From NCBI GenBank assembly GCA_030323885.1, contig CM059197.1, positions 36,678,556-36,742,555 on the forward strand: DNA of 64,000 nucleotides, read 5' to 3'. Shown piece after piece: positions 45,740-54,835 of the stretch. This stretch comes from Branchipolynoe longqiensis. Its lineage: Eukaryota; Annelida; Polychaeta; Phyllodocida; Polynoidae. Position 1 is the first letter of the stretch, and the number at the start of each line of letters is the position of its first letter. Below the pieces are notes generated by a model. That model saw only the letters and a list, made by a program, of their open reading frames with translations, had not been told where the DNA came from and searched no databases. The translations under genes and the position numbers were made by a program.

Positions 45740-45966
45740 GTATACTTGTCGCTTCCTAGCCTGGCGCTCAGCATTATTAGGATAGGGCAAGGACTGGTTG
45801 GCTCCGTGTCAGGATAATGTGACTGAGTGGGATACCAGGTCATGGTGCTGGCGGCCTGGTCTCCCAATGGGGCAGCACTATAAAGTCACTATGAGTGCGC
45901 ACTGTCACAAGTTGGCACCCGTCCTGATATGACCTTAGATGTTGCTAGGAAGTAAAACAACAAACA
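45740..45966 (+). mobile_element. SINE-A, 5'-truncated, in intron 3
   Basis: Begins ACTTGTCGCTTCCTAGCCTG and runs to AACAACAAACAAAC. Confidence 0.88.
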
Positions 45967-46207
45967 AACTGCATTGAGCTGAATGTTCTGATATTGCAAG
46001 TTATTGTACAATATATAATGGAGATTAATATGTGTAGTGTTGTTTGTAAACAGTTGGTACATAGTTTTTGTTTTTAAATTTCAGCAAACATAAATGCTAC
46101 TGTCACGAATGGTATATCACTCTCTTAAATATATTTATTAGACTTAGTTCCACCTTAGTTTCAGTCTAATTTAACATTACTAACCTCGGCAGCTCTTGAC
46201 TAAGTTA

Positions 46208-46761
46208 CACAATAAGTTGCATAACATCACCTCATGAATTGAAGACCATCCCCAGCATTATGCTGGGTGTCGGCGGGACCAAGTAGTGCTCACTCAATGC
46301 CACATTGGCCGTTCTTGGCCGACTCCTACATTTTGTTCAAGGGAGAACCACCTCTCAAGTGCATTGGATGTCAGTTTCCACTGACACTCGGACACATTCT
46401 ATTCGAATGTGTAGATTTTATGGCCGCCTTGTTCCAACAATGTTTTTATGTAAATAGCATGTAAGACCTCTTTACTAATGTAAAGCACAACCAGACTTTA
46501 GAGTTCCTATGAACAACTGAGCAATATTGCCTCCTGTAATCTTAGATAAATGTCATGAGTTGACTTTAACCGCTTCAAAATTGAAATCAATTTTATTGTC
46601 AATTAACATAAATCTAACGATTTCAGATTTTCAAGTAAATTTCAATGTAGATATATAAATGTTATTAACAAAACCGACAGAATAGCTACCACTAGCGTAT
46701 TGCCGTGAATATGGCCTTGCTGCCGACATGGTGTTAAGCCATCATCAATTAATCAATCAAT
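46208..46761 (+). mobile_element. 5'-truncated LINE with 16-bp target duplication, in intron 3
   Basis: Flanked by CTCTTGACTAAGTTAC at 46192-46207 and 46762-46777, a perfect 16-bp target duplication. The open part reads GEPPLKCIGCQFPLTLGHIL and FECVDF. This is the Cys-x2-Cys...His...Cys knuckle (C-I-G-C...H-I-L-F-E-C) found after the polymerase/RNase H of Jockey/I-group LINEs. The 3' end is an AATC-type tail. Perfect flanks suggest a fairly recent insertion. Confidence 0.85.
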
Positions 46762-46777
46762 CTCTTGACTAAGTTAC

Positions 46778-47279
46778 TATGTGGCTATGCTTCCTCCTGG
46801 TGTAGCTTATCTGTAAGGATTACTAAAGCCAATTTTCGCTTCTTTTTGGTTCAACATCTTAATATAGTAATTTGTGCACATTTCTTAAATATTTATGTTT
46901 GCTCTTTTAATCGCTTTTAAACACTCCAATGTTCAGTTTACTAACTTAATTGTGTTCTCTGTTTTATATTGTCATCAACAAAGTTGTCTTTTATAGATTT
47001 ATGATGAATTATTCTTCTTCACATTTGTCCTCTCCTCTTTAACTGGGTGATAATCGGAATGGTTGGATACTGTTTATTGTGACCCCCTTACCATTAAATT
47101 ACAATGTCCTTGCCTAACCCATCTGCATTCGCTTTCGTTGCAGTGTGGTACATGTCACTAGGGTAGCTATTTGAGTGTGTACAGGCACTTTCTGAAGAAT
47201 ACGATGGTACCACCTTTAAAACTAACTGTTTATGTTACAATGCTATATCAATAAGCCAGATTATGTCACAACGCCCTCT
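46778..47279. other. Intron 3, unassigned
   Basis: AT-rich; no exon or element recognised. Confidence 0.4.
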
Positions 47280-47516
47280 GTTGGATTAATAATGTAAATT
47301 TAATAATAATAATATAAATTTAATAATAATGTTAATGTATTAATAATAATGTACATTTAATAATAATGATCATAATAATAATATAAATTTAATAATGATG
47401 CAAATGTATTAATAATGTAAATTTAATAATAAGGATCACAATAATAATATCAATTTAATAATGATATAAATGTATTAATAATGTAAATTTAATAATAATA
47501 ATAATGTAAATTTAAT

Positions 47517-47550
<34 letters not shown>

Positions 47551-47562
47551 GAAATTTAATAG
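47280..47562. repeat. AATAAT / GTAAATTTAATAAT microsatellite
   Basis: About 280 bp of TAA repeats with a recurring GTAAATTTAA insert, bounded by GCGCCCTCTG and GCGCCCTCCC. Confidence 0.9.
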
Positions 47563-48091
47563 AGCGCCCTCCCTAGTGAGAACCATTCATTCTAAGGCGC
47601 TATTCTATGAAACCCTAGTATGACATATTTACAACATGGTTTTAAAACAAACGTTTGAGGGATGAAAACATGTCATTTACCAGACAAGGCAATCTTAAAC
47701 AGCTGGGTGTTGCGGACGGATTAGAATTTTTCAAGATATGATCATTTTCTTACCTCCTCAGGCCGGGTCTGGGCTGAGTTCTCTGGTATCCTATTCCAAG
47801 AAGCTATTGATGTACCCTTTAGAGCAAACTGACGAGCCTGTACAACCTGTAGTATTCCACGGTAATGATCGTTTCCGGTTATTAGAGATGAGTCCCCATG
47901 AGCCATGGTCATGAAACCCAAAATGTGTTTCCCATCAAATTTGAAATCCTATAGGTTGCTGTACATTGACGTGTAAGCCTAATTTCTTACTATGTTTGCT
48001 AGTGTCCTCGTTGCTCATGCTTGTGTAGTGGCGCCACTACCGGCAGAAAGAGGCACTAATCTACCAAACTTCCCCCTCCCCTTCCATCCAG
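47563..48091. other. Intron 3 end, unassigned
   Basis: Ends in the pyrimidine tract of exon 4. No other element recognised. Confidence 0.4.
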
Positions 48092-48228
48092 CCGGGCAGA
48101 CGATTGCTGCTGTCGTTTCTGGCACTTCCTTATATGGATCGACATCTGGAGGAAAACCATCCTGTATGTTGCATTCGCCATCCCTTGCTTTCTCCAAGAC
48201 ATTATCACCACAGAGACCACCATTGCAG
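48092..48228 (+). CDS. TMEM72-like protein, coding exon 4
   Basis: 137 bp after a long pyrimidine tract ending CCATCCAG and before GTCAGT. In phase it encodes a Cys/Trp-rich loop (DDCCCRFWHFLIWIDIWRK) and a third hydrophobic segment (LYVAFAIPCFLQ) followed by ITTETTIA. A longer open frame over the same DNA (47992-48279) is in another phase, reads through the acceptor and is not membrane-like; I reject it. Confidence 0.78.
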
Positions 48229-48319
48229 GTCAGTGTCCGCCTTCTCAACTGTTTGTTGTTTTTGTTGTGCAATAGTTGATTAAGCAGGGTAAATTTGATT
48301 CACAGACAATTGGTCTTCC

Positions 48320-48412
48320 TCATTCCACTGTTCTTTGCCCTATCCTGGCTAGGTAGTGACGTGTATAATTTTGTACGTTATTGGTTTGACTCTACCAGGG
48401 TTTGAACCTAGG
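48320..48412 (-). mobile_element. SINE-A fragment
   Basis: Complement of GGCGCTC-side body and of the linker (TTATTGGTTTGACTCTACCA). Confidence 0.65.
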
Positions 48413-48417
48413 CTGTA

Positions 48418-49356
48418 AACATGTATTGGTTATTAGCTGTTCTGTCCTTACCATGTATGTATTCGGGTGTAACACGTATTGGTTATCAGCTGTTCTGTCC
48501 TTAAACCATGTATGTAATCAGGTGTAAACACCTATTGGTTAATAGGTGTTCTGTCCTTACCTTCCATGTATTCAGGTGTAAACATGTATTTGTTAATAGC
48601 TGTTCTGTCCATACCATGTATGTATTCGGGTGTAAACATGTATTGGTTAATAGATGTTCTGTCCTGACCATGTATGTATTCGGGTGTAAGTTTGTATTGG
48701 TTATCAGCTTTTCTGTCCTGACTATGTATTCAGGTGTAAACATGTATTGGTTATATTAGCTGTTCTGTCCTTAGTGTGTATGTATTCAGGTGTGAACAGG
48801 TATTGGTTAATAGCTGTTCTGTCCTTACCATGTATGTATTTGGGTGTAAGTTCGTATTGGTTATCAACTTTTCTGTCCTGGCTATGTATTCAGGTGTAAA
48901 CATGTATTGGTTATATTAGCTGTTCTGTCCTTACTGTGTATGTATTCAGGTGTGAACAGGTATTGGTTAATAGCTGTTCTGTCCTTACTGTGTATGTATT
49001 TGGGTGTAAACACGTATTGGTTAATAGCTGTTCTGTCCTTACTGTGTATGTATTCAGGTGTAAACACGTATTGGTTAATAGCTGTTCTGTCCTTACCATG
49101 TATGTATTTGGGTCTAAGCTCGTATTGGTTATCAGCTTTTCTGTCCTGACTATGTATTCGGGTGTAAACATATATTGGTTATATTAGCTGTTCTGTCCTT
49201 ACTGTGTATGTATTCAGGTGTAAACATGTATTGGTTAATAGCTGTTCTGTCCTTACTGTGTATGTATTTGGGCGTAAACATGTATTGGTTAATAGCTGTT
49301 CTGTCCTTACTGTGTATGTATTTGGGTGTAAACATGTAGATGTTCTGTCCTTACAG
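48418..49356. repeat. 54-bp minisatellite, about 17 copies, in intron 4
   Basis: Unit near ATGTATTGGTTAATAGCTGT - TCTGTCCTTACC - ATGTATGTATTCGGGTGTAAAC. Since 54 is 18 codons, long frames persist on both strands (minus: VRTEQLLTNTCLHPNTYM). Variants are arranged in a higher-order pattern: the version with TCGTATTGGTTATCAGCTTT is always followed by one with GGTTATATTAGCTGTTC. Confidence 0.95.
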
Positions 49357-49389
49357 GTCATGGGTATCTAGCCCTAACCGAGCCAAAAC

Positions 49390-49472
49390 AAAATACAAAA
49401 TTGAAACTTATTGCTACCTAGTCTGGCGCTTGCCATTAATAGGATGTGACAGGGACTGGTTTGCTCAGTATC
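49390..49472 (+). mobile_element. SINE-A, left part, split by a MITE
   Basis: TTGCTACCTAGTCTGGCGCT through TTTGCTCAGTATC; continues at 49725. Confidence 0.85.
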
Positions 49473-49560
49473 CAGGGGCGTAGCTAGGCGTACGCGCGTA
49501 CGCCAAAACGTCCACATCGTTTTGTCAAAAAAATATTATTTAAAAAATAATAAAGAGAGA

Positions 49561-49591
<31 letters not shown>

Positions 49592-49724
49592 GCATGTAGT
49601 AGTCCGGAGTGTCGAAAACTCAAGTCTAAAATGTGTAAAATCCGCCAGCTTAAGTTTAAGCGGCCCCCTAAACCCCCTGCCGAAATTAGGAGGACACATC
49701 GTTAAAGGTCTAGCTATGCCCCTG
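49473..49724. mobile_element. 252-bp MITE with CAGGGGCGTAGCTAG ends
   Basis: Ends CAGGGGCGTAGCTAG and CTAGCTATGCCCCTG are inverted. GTATC is duplicated on both sides (49468-49472, 49725-49729) relative to the uninterrupted SINE-A. Termini of the CAGGGGCGTAGC type are common in hAT-like MITEs, which usually make 8-bp duplications; only 5 bp are visible here, so the superfamily is open. Contains a (GA)n run. Confidence 0.88.
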
Positions 49725-49880
49725 GTATCAGTATAATTTAACTGAGTGGGATATTGGGTCTGGTTTGGACTCCCAGTGGGGCAACACTATAAAGTGATCG
49801 TGAGTGTGCGCAGTTACAATTCAGTACCCGTTCTTGATATGACCTGATATATTGCTAGAACATGAAGCCCCAAGAAACCT
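49725..49880 (+). mobile_element. SINE-A, right part
   Basis: Resumes with GTATCAGTATAATTTAACTG and ends with GCTAGAACATGAAGCCCCAA. Confidence 0.82.
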
Positions 49881-49967
49881 GTAGCATACATGTATACAAA
49901 TCTTTGATTCAACATATTACCCTGAGTACAGATTCTTTTATATTGGATAACTATATCATCATCTAAG

Positions 49968-50341
49968 GTCGGATGCGGTGACCAAATCGGTAAGAGCGCA
50001 CGCAGGCTTCCCATGCAAAAAAGTCGGGAGTTTGAATCAAACCAAAGGTCGAGTCAAACCAATAACTTACCAAATTTATACTTATCGCTACCTAGCCAAT
50101 CACTCTGTATTACTAGGACAGGGCAAGGACTGGTTACCTCAGTATTAGGATAATGTGACTGAGTGGGAAATCGGGTCATGGTGCCAGTGTCCTAGTCTTC
50201 CAGTATGACAGCACTTATATATAAAGTCATCATGGGCGCACATGGTCACAAATCAGTACCCATCCTTGAGGATATTGATAATGATATGACGTTAGAATTT
50301 AAATGTTGCAAGAACGTAAAAGTAAAACCCAAACAAAAATA
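49968..50341 (+). mobile_element. SINE-A copy; its tail is part of the 178-bp triplication
   Basis: Head GGATGCGGTGACCAAATCGG, body with GATAATGTGACTGAGTGGGA, then an expanded 3' end CTTGAGGATATTGATAATGA before GATATGACGTTAG, and tail CCCAAACAAAAATAAC. Confidence 0.85.
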
Positions 50342-50796
50342 ACAATCTAAGATTAAGTTATTGACTAATTCTAGGCCTCCTGCTGATCACCACTGCGGTG
50401 TTGTACTTCATCAAGTCCTTCAAGGAGTCGACGTGTGTGCTCCTTGAGGATATTGATAATGATATGACGTTAGAATTTAAATGTTGCAAGAACGTAAAAG
50501 TAAAACCCAAACAAAAATAACAATCTAAGATTAAGTTATTGACTAATTCTAGGCCTCCTGCTGATCACCACTGCGGTGTTGTACTTCATCAAGTCCTTCA
50601 AGGAGTCGACGTGTGTGCTCCTTGAGGATATTGATAATGATATGACGTTAGAATTTAAATGTTGCAAGAACATAAAAGTAAAACCCAAACAAAAATAACA
50701 ATCTAAGATTAAGTTATTGACTAATTCTAGGCCTCCTGCTGATCACCACTGCGGTGTTGTACTTCATCAAGTCCTTCAAGGAGTCGACGTGTGTGC
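50263..50796 (+). repeat. Three near-identical 178-bp units carrying a splice acceptor and exon start
   Basis: Units 50263-50440, 50441-50618 and 50619-50796, spaced exactly 178 bp. Each holds the SINE-A tail, the acceptor TGACTAATTCTAG and the first 66 bp of the last TMEM72-like exon. The only difference I noticed is AAGAACGTAAAAG against AAGAACATAAAAG in unit 3. After units 1 and 2 the exon reading runs into SINE tail and a TAA. Confidence 0.95.
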
Positions 50797-51701
50797 ACCG
50801 GAAGGGGACGCGGCACGCTGTGGTGCAGACGACGCCGAATACGAAGCTCGTCCCGCACGGCGTCCAGTTGGGCGCCCAAAGCCCGCCGCCGCACTATCAC
50901 GCCACGCACACGCTGCCCTCTACCGTCCAGCCGCACGACCGACACTACCCGCCAGGTGGCAGCACCGCCGCCGCCACCACCACCGCTGCCTCCTCCTCTG
51001 AGCGAAGCGCCGGCAGCTTCCTAGACCCTGGCGGCCGCAAGCTGCAGCGGTACTCGGAGAAGGACGGAAGTCCCCGCAGTCGTGGTCGCGCTAAGCCTTC
51101 GTGGCAGGGGGATAATGATAACGATAGTGGTGATGGTGGTGGTGGTGGTGGTGATGATGTTGCTGGGGTCTCTCCCAGAAGCAAGAAGCGGCAGCGCGCT
51201 GATAGAGCTAATGACAGTGAGAGGTACAGACGCGACAATAGGGATCGAATTGGTGATGATGATGGTGTTGATGATGACTATGTGGATGGTCACCGGAATG
51301 ACGATAAGGATGCATATAAGAAGCGTAGGAGGTACCCGGATGAGGAATCTGACCGGCGAAGCCCTCGCTCTGACGACCGAGACAGGCCACCAGCCGGACA
51401 TCGCAAAGACGCTGGCCAGGCCAGTCCTAAGCCGAACAAGCCAAGTCCAAAGCTTCCAGTCAAGGAGAAGCCGGTCCCTCCGCTCAAAGAGCTACCACCC
51501 CAGGCGAGTGAGGCGCTGAAGACCTCGGCTGCCGCCTCGCTCGTCAAGCAGGTTTCCTCTGGCAGCATAGTGCTCACCACCATGGGGTCGACCCCTAGCG
51601 GCATGCCAGGAAAAGTAGAGCAAAGGGTCACAAACATGAAGAACCCACTCGCAGGCACCAACCCCTTCGATGAGCCAGATAATGATGAATATTTTGACTG
51701 A
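50731..51701 (+). CDS. TMEM72-like multi-pass membrane protein, terminal exon
   Basis: Starts after ACTAATTCTAG with the fourth membrane segment (LLLITTAVLYFIKSF, about residues 162-176), then a ~305-residue cytosolic-type tail rich in Ser, Pro, Asp, Arg and Lys, ending TNPFDEPDNDEYFD and TGA. The whole protein is 483 residues with membrane segments near 61-79, 88-110, 137-150 and 158-174. Pattern and spacing match TMEM72 as I recall it (R-x-x-G start, a W/F-Y-L-L motif opening segment 2, a conserved W-x-x-x-x-x-K before segment 3). TMEM72 has no settled biochemical role, and the long disordered tail is poorly conserved. A different four-pass family is the main alternative. The first 66 bp of this exon also occur in two extra upstream copies. 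Confidence 0.78.
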
Positions 51702-51898
51702 TATATGACGCAGTAATGGCCATAGATGTGGCCCGATTACATAAATAGCGATTTAGTTATTGACCAGGACTAGAAGTCTCCTCTGACAACAACTACAACA
51801 AAATCTACATATAAAATAATATTTTTTTAAACAGTAAAAATCTGACTTCTGGTACATTTTCCGTAACTCTCTGTCAGTGCTAAGTCTGTGGGGGAATA

Positions 51899-52076
51899 CA
51901 GTAAAACCTCCCTAATCGACCACCTCCACTGATTGACCACTCCCCTATATCGATCGCTTTATTTGGGCCCCAACAATACCATTGTAACAATATTATAACC
52001 CCCTAAACCGACCACCTCCCTAAATGGACCACTTAAATTCGGTCCCAAGGTCGGTCGATTTAGAGAGTCTTTACTG
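51899..52076. mobile_element. pogo/Tigger-like MITE, 178 bp, downstream of the TMEM72-like stop
   Basis: CAGTAAAACCTCCCTAATC start, GTCTTTACTG end, TA on both sides. It lies 200 bp after the stop codon and probably within the 3' untranslated region, since the first AATAAA is at 52140. Confidence 0.82.
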
Positions 52077-52561
52077 TATATGCTGTTCCTGCAAGCTCAA
52101 TTCTGAAAATATTTTGGAATATCAAAAATTGTGGAAATCAATAAATATAAAGAGATTTGCTATCCCTGATGAATTGACTGATCCCACACATAGATGGTGC
52201 CACCGTCGAGTGCATGTAGCCTCGCTTTTAAATACAATTGAGGTCAGTGCAGGGAGATCTGCGATTGCACTAAATGCCTCGTGAACCACTAGTGGTGCAG
52301 ATACTGACCAGCGCAGCTGTAATTACTGGCAACCTTTCCCACACACTGCTGAGAGATCTGCAGTTTCCCTAATTTTCTCCATCTATATCAGGAATCTTTG
52401 TGTATAGCCTTGTTCGGAAATACAGGAAAATATATTGGAATAACACTTTCACTACTTTAACCACGTTTGCATCCACAACTCTACAGTAAATAATAGTTTT
52501 GCTCAGATCGGTTTGGCAACTAACCTCGTTTTCGAATCAAGATGGCGCGAGTGTGGGATCG
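52077..52561. other. Possible 3' UTR end and spacer
   Basis: AATAAA at 52140-52145 is a candidate poly(A) signal for the TMEM72-like gene. The rest is unassigned. Confidence 0.4.
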
Positions 52562-53306
52562 GTCAATTCACCCTATTCAAGCGCGACCTAATTCATCACC
52601 AGAACGAGGCTGAGTAAGCGTCGATATTGGAAATGGCCATAAGACACTATAATATATACTGTGTGCCGATGTGTATGAACTACTACACAAATTAAACGAG
52701 TAACATTTGAAGATATTCACTTTTGAAACTATCATATTCATGTTTGCATACATTTTTTCTATTTATTGGTCAATTTTCATGAAGATTGAGTGATGATCAG
52801 ATGCATTTCAGTAGGCAATGTCAACAAAGTCACTCACCTGGCTGCCAATTTTTCCTTAAATTCAAAATTGCATAACTTTCTTAATATAGATATATTTAAA
52901 AAATATATTTTAACCCTTTTAAAGCTTTTATTAATTTGTAATTACTAAGACTAGTTGTTCAACTGTGTTGCACAGATAACTAAAAACTGACTGCTGCATT
53001 ACGTGATACCACTATAACTATGCAGACTTGAAGTTGACAGTCACATTGTAGTTAAAGAATGGGAAAAATCACCATGCAAGGGTCACCCAATCTTCGTGAA
53101 AATTGGCCAATAGATAGAAAACAGGTATGCAAAGATGAATATGTTACTTTCAAAAATGAATGCAGCCGAACAAGCTTGAGTGATTTCGAGAGGTTTTGGT
53201 CGACAAAAAAGTATTCACATCACTTTACATACAGCAGCGCTTCACCGACGCGTAAGTGCCCTCGGTCTGGTTTCAACATGGCCTCGGCGTGAATAGGGTG
53301 AATGGA
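52562..53306. mobile_element. ~745-bp fold-back element
   Basis: Outer ends TCAATTCACCCTATTCA and TGAATAGGGTGAATGG are inverted. The inner arms also match: CAATTTTCATGAAGATTG near 52771 against CAATCTTCGTGAAAATTG near 53088, with ~55 bp of flanking inverted similarity. No coding frame of note. Confidence 0.7.
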
Positions 53307-53626
53307 AGATGTTTTATTTCGAAGTAGGTTTCTTACAATTAAATATCATACACAGATAATCAACAATATAATTAATCAAAATGTAGCAAATCTTTTTTGT
53401 GCTTGTTTGCATTCCGAATGCTTGCAATAAGTTATTTGGCTCATGCTATGGCTGTGATTTGACAGGTATACGGGATGAACTGCTACTAATATATTATGCA
53501 GGTCTGTAATTATTATTTTATTTTTCATTGTTTCTGTGAAAGGTATCATGAAAGGTAAATGTATATTTGTAATATAATGTATATTTGAAATATGTAATAA
53601 TAAGGATGTGTAAGTGCTAATTATTG
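53307..53626. other. AT-rich, unassigned
   Basis: No gene or element recognised. Confidence 0.4.
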
Positions 53627-53999
53627 ACAAAGACCCTATAATACTAAGACGGCTCACTCAGCCTGTACGGTGTAATCAAAATGATCAAACCCACCACTTG
53701 GTGCACTGGCTGTTCTCTTGGTTAAACAGTTGCTATATTATATGTATAAATGTATATATGAATGTGAAAGATGTGTGATGATGGCGATGATGATGATGAT
53801 GTGTATTTGTTCATAGCAATTTCATATTGATGTGTATTCATACTTACCTATCTCATGTATAATATAATTGTATGTGTTTACATGTGAAACACCAACCAGC
53901 AGCCGGGCTGATCAAACCCACCACAAGGTGGCACTGCAAAATTTACATTACCATGGGAGAGATAGGGAGTGAGCCATCTTAATATTATAGGGTCTTTGG
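53627..53999. mobile_element. ~370-bp MITE with 32-bp inverted ends
   Basis: Left ACAAAGACCCTATAATACTA and, inverted from the right, CCAAAGACCCTATAATATTA, continuing into GGCTCACTC on both. Subterminal GATCAAACCCACCAC occurs near both ends in the same orientation. Confidence 0.82.
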
Positions 54000-54747
54000 T
54001 ATTGATTACATTGGAGTTTAACTCAGATGATGCGAGTATATTTTAAAGTTGGTCAGTCCAATGGCTTTTGAATTTTTAACTTATTGTCACTTTGGCCATG
54101 ATAACTGATTCATTAGTCTGTAGTTATTTGGATCAAAAATGGCTAAATTATTTTTAGCAATTTGAACTGAAAGAGCCCAAAATAATTTGGACAAGCTTGC
54201 CAAAACTCCTCTAACTATATATGACCTAGATTCTCATCTCGCGATGGCCATGTGATCTAGGCTGACCTACTAATGTAGGTAGCCTCCTGGAGCCTGACTA
54301 AGCTACACATGGTACTTAGATTGAAGGCAAGACTAATGAGATCACGAGATTGACCTAATTCTGGGTTACTGGCTTCCCTGCATAATGGCTTACTCAAAGT
54401 AATAAATTCGCAGATTACTCTTGCTATGCTGTCCCACATTATTAGTTAATGCATCAGTATCTAAGTTGGAAATGTTTTGGTTTAAAAAAAGAAAAAGCAC
54501 CATCGGACCATGCAACTCTTTAACAACAACAAAATACTGAGACAAATTTGGGCGCCTTTACGATGAGTAATGGTAACTTACGTCTGTCTATGCAGACCAA
54601 GTGGTCATATGCTAGTCAGTTTTATGAATTTATTTAGGAACTATATTTTGTATGTATTCCCAGTAATGCTTTCTCTGGAAAATACAATGGACATTCCGTG
54701 GGGCTTGCACAGGATGAGCTGCTACTGCTACCACAACAGTAGTTCTT
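54000..54747. other. Decayed TTAA-MITE and unassigned DNA
   Basis: CACCATCGGACCATGCAACT near 54498 is an end of the AGCTGCATAGTCCG family. No gene seen. Confidence 0.45.
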
Positions 54748-54805
54748 GCCGTGACCGTAGATGTTGCTAGACCTTATGTGACCTTAGATGTTGCTAGGAC
54801 GTACA
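54748..54805 (+). mobile_element. SINE-A 3' tip, doubled
   Basis: GTGACCGTAGATGTTGCTAG followed by GTGACCTTAGATGTTGCTAG: the 3' block occurs twice in tandem. Confidence 0.65.
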
Positions 54806-54835
54806 TTAAAAAAACACCACTGCATTAGGGTTTTA

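Larger units (their letters stand above)
38645..51701 (+). other. TMEM72-like gene, span of five coding exons
   Basis: Coding parts 38658-38862, 40283-40352, 44453-44521, 48092-48228 and 50731-51701 add to 1452 nt. They join in phase into a 483-residue protein plus stop. Each inner boundary has AG before and GT after the exon (donors GTCAGT, GTAAGT, GTAAGT, GTCAGT), and the phases agree across all four introns, which is strong internal support. Introns are filled with SINE-A, MITE, LINE and minisatellite sequence. A 5' untranslated exon must lie upstream but was not found. No AATAAA is near the stop; the first one is at 52140, past a MITE. Confidence 0.8.

Noticed and set aside
46267..46464. 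Small host zinc-knuckle protein
   Set aside because: The Cys/His motif sits inside a DNA segment flanked by a 16-bp target duplication and ends in an AATC tail, so it is a LINE fragment.
47992..48279. 95-codon plus-strand frame as the coding frame over exon 4
   Set aside because: It reads through the acceptor and the donor, is in the wrong phase for exons 3 and 5, and is not membrane-like, whereas the in-phase frame is.
48418..49356. CRISPR-like array
   Set aside because: There are no constant repeats separated by variable spacers; whole 54-bp units repeat head to tail, in an intron of an animal gene.
50754..51701. Stand-alone 315-codon gene starting at an internal codon
   Set aside because: The frame is open back to the acceptor at 50731 and completes a membrane segment with exon 4, so it is a terminal exon.
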